Shown piece by piece: positions 1 through 6,212 of a stretch of 64,000 nucleotides of DNA; the first letter of the stretch is position 1, and each line of letters opens with the position of its first letter. The stretch is from assembly GCA_949292025.1 (NCBI GenBank), contig CASEYC010000104.1, positions 1-64,000 on the forward strand, read 5' to 3'. The notes below the pieces were generated by a model. The model was given only the letters and a program-made list of their open reading frames with translations. It searched no databases and was not told the DNA's origin. Made by a program: the position numbers and the translations under genes. The DNA is from an uncultured Bacteroides sp. GTDB taxonomy: Bacteria > Bacteroidota > Bacteroidia > Bacteroidales > Bacteroidaceae.

Positions 1-869
<869 letters not shown>

Positions 870-918
870 CGTTTATCTCGTATAGGTGGTCATACATACG
901 TTCTCTGTTTCTCGCGCA

Positions 919-926
919 CAAAGATA
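919..926 (-). promoter_or_regulatory. Putative -7 box for sufB (TATCTTTG)
   Basis: Matches the Bacteroidetes -7 consensus TAnnTTTG on the minus strand, about 50 bases before the sufB ATG. No clean -33 TTTG is visible at 19-21 bp. Confidence 0.5.
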
Positions 927-957
927 CATCGTTTTGCCTAATATCCCGCCGTTTTCC

Positions 958-988
958 TTTGTCTTTCATGCGCAAAGCCTTATATTTG
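958..988 (+). promoter_or_regulatory. Promoter of the first toxin-antitoxin cassette
   Basis: TTTG at 958-961, then exactly 19 bases, then TATATTTG at 981-988: a full match to the Bacteroidetes sigma-ABfr type promoter (TTTG N19-21 TAnnTTTG). It lies 32 bases before the antitoxin ATG. No comparable promoter precedes the second cassette, which is probably co-transcribed. Confidence 0.7.
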
Positions 989-994
989 CAGCGG

Positions 995-1031
995 AATAAC
1001 CGAATAAGGAGGAACCGACAATGAACGCAAC
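995..1031 (+). repeat. 37-bp direct repeat, copy 1 (translation start of antitoxin 1)
   Basis: Identical 37 bases occur at 995-1031 and 1584-1620. The repeat contains the AAGGAGGAACC ribosome binding site and the first three codons of both antitoxins (M-N-A). Sequence identity stops abruptly inside codon 4. Confidence 0.95.
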
Positions 1032-1272
1032 AGTTTCCATGGATGCCCTTTACACCTTCCTGAAATCGCTCTCGCTGGGCAGCGACAACGAACGCTGGCT
1101 GGGCGAAAAGCTGATTGAAGGGAGCAGGAAGGGTGCGCCCTGCCAATACACCATAGAAGAAATGCAACAAGGCCTGCAACAAGTGGAGGCACGCATACTG
1201 CAAGGCGACCCTGGCTTCAGCAATGAGGAAGTGGAAAAAGAACTGCTGGAGGAAATGCCATGGCTAAAGTGA
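1021..1272 (+). CDS. Antitoxin component of ParE-type toxin-antitoxin cassette 1
   Basis: 83-residue acidic, probably helical protein directly upstream of and overlapping a ParE-type toxin, so inferred to be its antitoxin and autorepressor. No named domain is recognised. A strong ribosome binding site (AAGGAGGAACC) lies 6 bases before the ATG. Its stop overlaps the toxin start by 13 bp, as expected for translationally coupled pairs. The C-terminal part (SNEEVEKELLEEMPWLK) resembles the EEVHRQMREYIESL end of the antitoxin in cassette 2, whereas the first halves agree only in MNA and a few positions. The assignment rests mainly on context; the family could be one of the short RelB-like or addiction-module proteins of Bacteroidetes. 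Confidence 0.75.
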   Translation: MNATVSMDALYTFLKSLSLGSDNERWLGEKLIEGSRKGAPCQYTIEEMQQGLQQVEARILQGDPGFSNEEVEKELLEEMPWLK

Positions 1273-1580
1273 CTTGGGACGAACTGGCCCGCCAAAACCA
1301 GCGGGACATACTGGCATACGGCACCCAGACATGGGGTAGAGACGCTGCACGGAAGATGCGCCTGCACATCAAGGCCGAAGTGGAGCGGCTGGCCAAGTTT
1401 CCCCTCATCGGCAAGGTGGAACCCCTGTTGCAAGGGCGTAGCCTTCAGTTCCGTAGCCTCGTCATTCACGAGCACTACAAGCTGATCTACCACTATGACG
1501 AGACAGCGGAAACCCTCCGCATCGCCGCCCTCTGGGACACCCGCCGCGAGCCACGCGCCCAAGCAGACAACCTGAAATAA
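1260..1580 (+). CDS. RelE/ParE-superfamily toxin, cassette 1
   Basis: 106-residue protein with the ParE layout: N-terminal helical hairpin (ARQNQRDILAYGTQTWGRDAARKM), a KFPLIGKVEPLLQ turn, then the beta-rich core FRSLVIHEHYKLIYHYDETAETLRI and a terminal ALWDTRREP motif. ParE toxins poison DNA gyrase and RelE relatives cleave mRNA; the sequence alone does not decide which. The start overlaps the antitoxin by 13 bp. Its last 43 coding bases from 1520 are identical to those of the toxin in cassette 2, although the rest of the two toxins has diverged. Confidence 0.85.
   Translation: MAKVTWDELARQNQRDILAYGTQTWGRDAARKMRLHIKAEVERLAKFPLIGKVEPLLQGRSLQFRSLVIHEHYKLIYHYDETAETLRIAALWDTRREPRAQADNLK
1520..1562 (+). 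repeat. 43-bp direct repeat, copy 1 (3' end of toxin 1)
   Basis: 43 bases identical to 2103-2145. They encode the shared IAALWDTRREPRAQ toxin C-terminus. Together with the 37-bp repeat this brackets each toxin-antitoxin cassette with conserved ends around divergent cores. Confidence 0.95.
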
Positions 1581-1583
1581 TAT

Positions 1584-1620
1584 AATAACCGAATAAGGAG
1601 GAACCGACAATGAACGCAAC
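1584..1620 (+). repeat. 37-bp direct repeat, copy 2 (translation start of antitoxin 2)
   Basis: Second copy of the block at 995-1031, carrying the ribosome binding site and MNA start of the second antitoxin. Confidence 0.95.
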
Positions 1621-1852
1621 CCTATCCGTACAAGACCTGTGGAGCCAGATACTCGCGCTCCCCGCCTGCGACCGACACTGGCTGCAGGACAAGCTGAACG
1701 TGTATGAGGGAGAGGAAGAAGACCTCACGCCCTATACGATGGAAGAAATATACGAGCGGATACGTCGTTCGGAAGAAGACATTGCCGCAGGCAGAACCTA
1801 TTCGTCAGAGGAAGTGCACCGCCAAATGCGGGAATATATTGAGTCATTATGA
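1610..1852 (+). CDS. Antitoxin component of ParE-type toxin-antitoxin cassette 2
   Basis: 80-residue acidic protein, 29 bases after toxin 1, with the same AAGGAGGAACC ribosome binding site as antitoxin 1. Its sequence (QDLWSQILALPACDRHWLQDKLNVYEGE, then TPYTMEEIYERIRRSEEDIAAG) parallels antitoxin 1 in layout but is clearly diverged, so cross-neutralisation between the two cassettes is uncertain. It overlaps toxin 2 by ATGA at 1849-1852, a classic translational coupling. Assigned as antitoxin from context and similarity to its neighbour. Confidence 0.75.
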   Translation: MNATLSVQDLWSQILALPACDRHWLQDKLNVYEGEEEDLTPYTMEEIYERIRRSEEDIAAGRTYSSEEVHRQMREYIESL

Positions 1853-2163
1853 GCAAGGTGGAGTGGTCTGACGAAGCAAGAAAGAACTTCCGGAATACAA
1901 TCCGCTACATCGCTTACGAGTTTGGCAAGAAGGCGGTGCGGAAGTTTGAAGCAAACATAGCCCAATGGGAAAATCTCATCGCTATGAACCCGGCAATGGG
2001 ACCCAAAGAACCCTTGCTGCAAGGCTTGAAACGGGAATACCGCAGCGTGGTGGTACACAGATACTGCAAGCTGGTCTACTATGCCGAAGGCGACACCCTG
2101 TACATCGCCGCCCTCTGGGACACCCGCCGCGAGCCACGCGCCCAAACCGCCAACCTGGAATAA
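1849..2163 (+). CDS. RelE/ParE-superfamily toxin, cassette 2
   Basis: 104-residue ParE-like toxin: WSDEARKNFRNTIRYIAYEFG helical hairpin, NPAMGPKEPLLQG turn, YRSVVVHRYCKLVYYAEGDTLYIAALWDTRREP core. It begins inside the antitoxin stop (ATGA). It aligns along its length with toxin 1 but with many substitutions until the last 14 residues, which are identical. No gene follows for 36 bases before the fimbrillin-like start, and no terminator is obvious. Family assignment is good; the molecular target (gyrase or mRNA) cannot be told. Confidence 0.85.
   Translation: MSKVEWSDEARKNFRNTIRYIAYEFGKKAVRKFEANIAQWENLIAMNPAMGPKEPLLQGLKREYRSVVVHRYCKLVYYAEGDTLYIAALWDTRREPRAQTANLE
2103..2145 (+). repeat. 43-bp direct repeat, copy 2 (3' end of toxin 2)
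   Basis: Identical to 1520-1562. Confidence 0.95.
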
Positions 2164-2199
2164 CTAACCCAATTTACTAACTATAAACCCTAAAAACGT

Positions 2200-3914
2200 A
2201 TGACAACACCAACCGCAAGGGGCCGATTTACCCCCCCATTTTTTTAAGAAAGATTAACGCATTGTCCCTCCTCGCCGCCCTCCTGCTGGCAGCCTGCTAC
2301 AACGACGACGACCCCGCAGGCCAACCCCTGCCCCCCGGCGAGCACCCCATGACCTTCACGGCCACAGGCATCGCCCTCAACGTGGAGACCAAAGCCACGA
2401 CGGACAACAACTGGCAGGATGTCGCCCAAGTATCCGTACAAGTAGGCAGCGAAGTGAAGACCTACGACGTCCAGTCCACCTCTGCCGACAGTTATCAGAC
2501 CGCCACCCTCACCTCCCAAGCCCCCTTCTACTGGCAGAACACCGCCGAACAGGTGGAAGTCACCGCCTGGTATCCCACCGGCGACGTCAAGCCTCAGGTA
2601 GTAGTGAAGCCCAACCAAAACGAAGGAGATAACTACCAGCAGAGCGACTACATCAGCGCGACCGGCACGATGAAGTTTGGTGGTAACAACACCCTCCAGT
2701 TTACCCACCGCACCGCCAAGGTCGTGGTCAAGCCCCTCGAGGCAGGCAGTGGCGTCAGCGCGGATGAACTGACCGACGCCACGATAACCCTCGTAGGAGT
2801 ATCTACCGGCAACCCTGCTGACGGCAACACCGTCACCCCCTACGACGACGGCAACAACCATCTTGCCCTGCTGCCCCCGCAGGATATCGCCCAGGACAAG
2901 CCTTTCATCCAAGTCACCCTCAAGGGCGGCGCCACCTACAGCTACCGCCCCGACAAGGCCGTCACCCTGCAGGAAGGCTGCCAATACACTTACACCATCA
3001 CCGTAAAGAAGACCGGGCTGGAGGGTAGCGCCTCCATCAATACGTGGGACGGCACGGGCAATGACATCAGCGGCGATGCCCAGCTCGAAGAGACCTCGCC
3101 CGTGCCTGCCGATGCTGAGGTGATAGACCTTGCTAGCGGCTCGAAGACCATCAGCATGAATGGTGACTATGTGGTGCGTGGCTCAGCGGGAAATTCATTG
3201 ACTATATCATCCGGCTGTCGCCCTACCATCTATCTGGAGAATGCCAACATCTCCGCCCCAACCCCTATCCACATCACAGGAAACAGCACCGCCACCATAC
3301 ACGTGACAGGCGGCAATAGTGCCGTGACCTCCACCAGCGGGACAGGCATCCTGGTGGAAAAGGGAAGCACGCTGATCATCACTTCCGAAAACACTGACAA
3401 TGTAATCACCGTCCGTGGAAAGTTCAATTCGCCGAACGGTTACCCAGGTATCGGAGGAAACGAATCGGGCGATTGCGGAACAATCCACATAAAGAATGTA
3501 ACCGTTCATGCGTATGGAGATGCAAGTAATGGCTGTGCGCCGGGAATAGGACCGTCGCAAAACTGTTCTTGCGAGGGCATCATCATCGAAGACGCTGTGG
3601 TTTATGCCTATGGAACAGGGAATGACGACTTGGCTGCTCCTGGAATAGGTTCCGGTATGCATAATTTTTCTGCGGAAATTGGTGCCATACCCAAGATTGA
3701 AATAACCCATTCCACCATCCATGCCGTTCGTGGAGGAGTGGTTGCCGATTATATCGGCAGAGCAGGATGGACGTTAGATTCGGCTTCTTCCGAAGTCAAT
3801 CCCGGCACGGGCGGCAGCATTAAGAGCAGCACGGTGTATTGCCATACCAGAGATACCTATAGATCGGACATGACCATGGAATACAATGACCAAGGTGTCG
3901 GCACAAAGAAATAA
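2200..3914 (+). CDS. Fimbrillin-family lipoprotein, reading frame broken at a C7/T7 tract in the signal peptide
   Basis: The main frame (to the TAA at 3912-3914) encodes about 550 residues of a surface lipoprotein: lipobox LLLAAC followed by YNDDD; a fimbrillin-like domain (WYPTGD, YISATGTMKFGG, LQFTHRTAKVVVKPL are typical of PF13149 proteins) over roughly the first 270 residues; then a repetitive beta-solenoid-looking half with GIGG, GIGP and GIGS turns. In this frame the only start is TTG at 2262, giving a signal peptide without positive charge. An ATG at 2200 gives MTTPTARGRFTPPFF and stops at 2245-2247. Adding one base in the C run 2231-2237 or the T run 2239-2245 joins that ATG to LRKINALSLLAALLLAAC, an excellent lipoprotein signal. 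Either the gene is switched by slipped-strand mispairing, it is a recent pseudogene, or the assembly has an indel. Confidence 0.8.
2231..2245 (+). repeat. Paired homopolymer tracts C7-A-T7 at the frame break
   Basis: Seven C (2231-2237), one A, seven T (2239-2245), inside the signal-peptide region of the fimbrillin-like gene. Gain of one base in either tract restores the full reading frame. Confidence 0.95.
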
Positions 3915-4017
3915 GACAAGACCCCCCAATAAACTCCCAATCCCGGCGGGAGACGGTGCCGGGAAAACTCCTTACAAACCCCTGCCTGCCTACCCCCGTC
4001 CGCGGCAGCACCGGAAG

Positions 4018-4099
4018 CCGAGGCTCACCCTCGGGAGGGTCGAGGCTCACCCTCGACACCCTTTAGGGTCACCCTCGGCACCCTCGAGGCTCACCCTCG
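4018..4099 (+). repeat. Short GC-rich repeat array (CGAGGCTCACCCTCG units)
   Basis: The intergenic gap 3915-4140 holds three copies of CGAGGCTCACCCTCG (4019-4033, the first with CCG before AGG, 4041-4055 and 4085-4099) and a shortened AGGGTCACCCTCG (4065-4077). Units are separated by inverted GAGGGT or ACCC stretches, giving perfect small hairpins such as ACCCTC-GG-GAGGGT at 4027-4040. It lies between the fimbrillin-like gene and the HU-like gene and may form a multi-hairpin RNA; the function is unknown. Confidence 0.75.
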
Positions 4100-4140
4100 A
4101 CAAAACCGGGCCGCAGGGGCGTGAGGAGCCTAAACAATGA

Positions 4141-4620
4141 ATGCGTATGTTGTTTTTCAAATCAATGTATCAAAAATTGACAAAGAAGTGGTATCCCGTG
4201 CTCGTCACGGTGAACGACCCCGTCGAGACGCAGGAGCTGGCGGAGCGCGTGGCGCGCGAGAGCAGCATGTCGCCGGGCGACGTGCACAACGTCATCCGCA
4301 CCATGGTGCCCATCATGACGGACTACCTGCGCGACGGCCGCCCCGTCCACCTCGAGGGCTTCGGGTGGTTCCGCTTCACCTGCCAGGCCACCGGCACGGG
4401 CGTGGATACCGAGGAGGAAGTCAATGCCCAGCAAATCACCGGCGTGCGCGTGCAGTTCACCCCCGAACGCGAGCGCAACATGGGCGGCGGCTATACCCGC
4501 GCCCTGGTGGACGGCCTCTCCTTCAGCAAGTGGAAGGGCGACGACGCCGACCTCATGCCGGACGACACCAACGACCCCGACGACGGGCCGGCATCGGGCG
4601 ACGACGGCAGCTTCGGCTGA
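4141..4620 (+). CDS. HU-HIG-type DNA-binding protein
   Basis: 159 residues. The core (TVNDPVETQELAERVARES, then DVHNVIRTMVPIMTDYLRDG, then VHLEGFGWFRFTCQATGTG) is the HU/IHF-like fold in the Bacteroidetes HU-HIG form, where a beta-saddle arm binds DNA. Residues 95-115 (VRVQFTPERERNMGGGYTRAL) complete the domain. A disordered acidic tail (DDADLMPDDTNDPDDGPASGDDG) follows. M3 at 4147 fits the usual family start (MLFF or MLFY) better than the first ATG. Solitary HU-like genes of this class are common beside accessory regions and polysaccharide loci. An intrinsic terminator follows at 4649. Confidence 0.85.
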   Translation: MRMLFFKSMYQKLTKKWYPVLVTVNDPVETQELAERVARESSMSPGDVHNVIRTMVPIMTDYLRDGRPVHLEGFGWFRFTCQATGTGVDTEEEVNAQQITGVRVQFTPERERNMGGGYTRALVDGLSFSKWKGDDADLMPDDTNDPDDGPASGDDGSFG

Positions 4621-4648
4621 GATGTCCCGGCGGATGAAAAGACGAAAA

Positions 4649-4672
4649 GGGAAGCGCGGACGGGCGCTTCCC
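4649..4672 (+). terminator. Intrinsic terminator after the HU-like gene
   Basis: Stem GGGAAGCGC (4649-4657) pairs perfectly with GCGCTTCCC (4664-4672) over a 6-base loop, followed by TAATTTTATTTC. Confidence 0.85.
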
Positions 4673-4697
4673 TAATTTTATTTCATGCCGGATAGTA

Positions 4698-4728
4698 TTT
4701 CTGTTTCCCGGAGAAAACGCTATCTTTG
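4698..4728 (+). promoter_or_regulatory. Promoter of the PIN toxin-antitoxin pair
   Basis: TTTC (4698-4701), 19 bases, then TATCTTTG (4721-4728): a near-complete Bacteroidetes promoter 35 bases before the antitoxin ATG. The leader then carries AAAGGAGGAACCG, nearly the same ribosome binding site as the ParE cassettes. Confidence 0.65.
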
Positions 4729-4763
4729 CCATCGGATAATCAATCTATAAAAGGAGGAACCGT

Positions 4764-4991
4764 ATGGATACCATTCAACTGAACATCAGCAAGCAGCAAT
4801 TCTTCGGAATGCTGCAGGCCATGCCCGAGCAAGACCGGCTGGAAGTGTTCGACAGCCTGCGCAAGTCGTTGTTCGTAAGCCGTTTCGACCGACTGCTGCG
4901 CTCCGTCCGTACCGACAAACTGAGCATGGACGACATCACCAGCGAAGTGGAAGCCGTAAGACAAGCGCATTATGAAGAAGGGAAGCAATGA
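4764..4991 (+). CDS. Antitoxin of a PIN-domain toxin-antitoxin pair
   Basis: 75-residue charged protein starting MDTIQLNISKQQFFGML, with an N-terminal strand followed by helices and an acidic C-terminus (DITSEVEAVRQAHYEEGKQ). It overlaps the PIN toxin start by 20 bp and has an excellent ribosome binding site (AAAGGAGGAACC). By position it is the VapB-like partner; no AbrB, RHH or Phd motif can be named with confidence. It probably represses the promoter at 4698-4728. Confidence 0.7.
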   Translation: MDTIQLNISKQQFFGMLQAMPEQDRLEVFDSLRKSLFVSRFDRLLRSVRTDKLSMDDITSEVEAVRQAHYEEGKQ

Positions 4992-5403
4992 GCCGAGGCG
5001 CGTGGTCATCGATACCAATATCTGGATATCCTTTCTGATAGGAAAACGGCTGGCAGGGTTGCACCGACATATTGACAGCGGACGGGTGGAGGTGGTGACC
5101 TGTGAGGCGCAACTGCGCGAGCTGTCCGACGTGCTGGCCCGTCCCCGCATTCGCAAATACATCCCCGCCGAACAAGCGGAGGAGTTTCTCGAACTGCTTT
5201 GCGAGGTCGTTTTGTTCGTAAGGCCGGAGCAAGGTCCGCCGCTCTGCCGTGACCCCAAGGACGATTACCTGCTCTACACGGCCATGGCCGCCCGAGCCGA
5301 TTACTTGGTCAGTGGCGACAACGACTTGCTGTCGCTGCGCAATGTAGGCTGTACCGCCATCCTATCATTCGTCGACTTCGAGGCTGCGATGCAGGAGTAC
5401 TGA
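4972..5403 (+). CDS. PIN-domain ribonuclease toxin (VapC-like)
   Basis: 143 residues of the 'putative toxin component, PIN family' group. Visible acidic active-site positions: D in VVIDTNIWISFL near residue 14, E in AQLRELSDVL, D in CRDPKDDYLLYTA, and D in YLVSGDNDLLSL. These coordinate Mg2+ for RNA cleavage in PIN enzymes. All four clusters are intact, so the toxin looks active. The ATG at 4972 overlaps the antitoxin by 20 bp. It converges on cvpA, with a long inverted repeat between them. Confidence 0.88.
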   Translation: MKKGSNEPRRVVIDTNIWISFLIGKRLAGLHRHIDSGRVEVVTCEAQLRELSDVLARPRIRKYIPAEQAEEFLELLCEVVLFVRPEQGPPLCRDPKDDYLLYTAMAARADYLVSGDNDLLSLRNVGCTAILSFVDFEAAMQEY

Positions 5404-5415
5404 GACAAAAACATC

Positions 5416-5502
5416 AGGCGCGGATTACGCGGATTTCACGGATTATAAGCTTTATGGTGTTACTGCTTACTTATCTCCGTGCAATCCGCGTAATCCGCGC
5501 CT
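5416..5502. repeat. 27-bp inverted repeat between convergent genes (bidirectional terminator candidate)
   Basis: The arm 5416-5442 and the arm 5476-5502 are reverse complements over 27 bases with a single mismatch; core GGCGCGGATTACGCGGA. The loop is 33 bases. It lies between the PIN toxin (plus) and cvpA (minus), so it can end both transcripts. The GGCGCGGAT word recurs in the hairpin at 39754-39788. Confidence 0.8.
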
Positions 5503-5518
5503 TTTCTGTATTGTGCGG

Positions 5519-6046
5519 TCAGATGCGTTTCGCCGCCTCGTTTATCCCGTCGTAAATCTGCTCCGTCAGCGTCTTGGCGGCGGGGAAGAAGAGGCCGGCC
5601 AGCGGCTTCATGCGGTAGTAGAGGACGGACTGCTGCTTCTGGTTGCGGCTGATGAGGTCGCCGTGCGTGTCCACCGCCTCCAGCACGCATATCAGGATGC
5701 TGGCCAGCAGGGCATGGACCACGCCGCCCAGCACGCCGCCCAGCAGGCGGTTCACCCAGCCCAGGCAGACGGCGTCCATCGCCTTGGTCAGCAGGCAGGC
5801 CACGGCCCAGAACAGCAGCGGCACCACCACCCAGATGGCTGCGAACGCCAGCACCTGCGCCACGGTCATGTTGTCCGTCACGCGGCTGAACACCTCCTGC
5901 GCCACGGTGGCATAGAGCGCCTTGGCGGCCAGCAGTCCCACGACCAGGCCCAGCAGCCCCGCCAGTTGCTTCAGCGCGCCCTTGACGAGACCCAGCAGGA
6001 CGCCCAGGCCCAGGATGACGAGGAGGATGATGTCGAGGGTCGTCAT
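5519..6046 (-). CDS. CvpA-family membrane protein
   Basis: 175 residues with four hydrophobic segments: DIILLVILGLGVLLGLVKGALKQLAGLLGLVVGLLAA near the N-terminus, FAAIWVVVPLLFWAVACLL in the middle and LLGGVLGGVVHALLASILICVLEAV later. The GLVKGALKQLAGLLGLVVG motif is characteristic of CvpA (colicin V production) proteins, inner-membrane proteins of unresolved function. It is the last gene of the rimP-nusA-infB operon, 6 bases after the small ORF. It converges on the PIN toxin across an inverted repeat. Confidence 0.88.
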   Translation of the reverse strand: MTTLDIILLVILGLGVLLGLVKGALKQLAGLLGLVVGLLAAKALYATVAQEVFSRVTDNMTVAQVLAFAAIWVVVPLLFWAVACLLTKAMDAVCLGWVNRLLGGVLGGVVHALLASILICVLEAVDTHGDLISRNQKQQSVLYYRMKPLAGLFFPAAKTLTEQIYDGINEAAKRI

Positions 6047-6052
6047 GCGAGG

Positions 6053-6190
6053 TTATATCACCTTGTTACGGCTGGAAGCAGGCTTCTCTTTCTTTACAGT
6101 AACGGAAACAACCCCCCGCAGCAGCTTGATGGCCCGCTTCAAGTCGGGCAACAAGCTGGCGTCGTCTACTTTCACAATCAGTTCCGTCAT
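6053..6190 (-). CDS. Small conserved-looking ORF between infB and cvpA (45 aa)
   Basis: A 45-residue ORF beginning MTELIVKVDDASLLPDLKRA and ending SSRNKVI. The start has a proper ribosome binding site (AAGGAG 8-9 bases upstream), and the gene fits exactly into the gap, 22 bases after infB and 6 before cvpA. The predicted strand-helix-strand pattern (TELIVKV, LLPDLKRAIKLL, VVSVTVKK) is regular and the codon use matches the neighbours, both signs of a real gene. I do not recognise a family. It could be a small regulator, or a remnant antitoxin-like peptide kept for operon reasons. Confidence 0.65.
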   Translation of the reverse strand: MTELIVKVDDASLLPDLKRAIKLLRGVVSVTVKKEKPASSRNKVI

Positions 6191-6212
6191 GGTCTATTCT
6201 CCTTATGTATCT

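Noticed and set aside
3886..4140. An 84-codon frame across the CGAGGCTCACCCTCG array
   Set aside because: Translation of the repeat array; overlaps the end of the fimbrillin-like gene, no domain.
870..5518. Integrase or transposase in the accessory island
   Set aside because: None found on either strand; no terminal inverted repeats or tRNA attachment site were seen, so the island is not called a mobile element.
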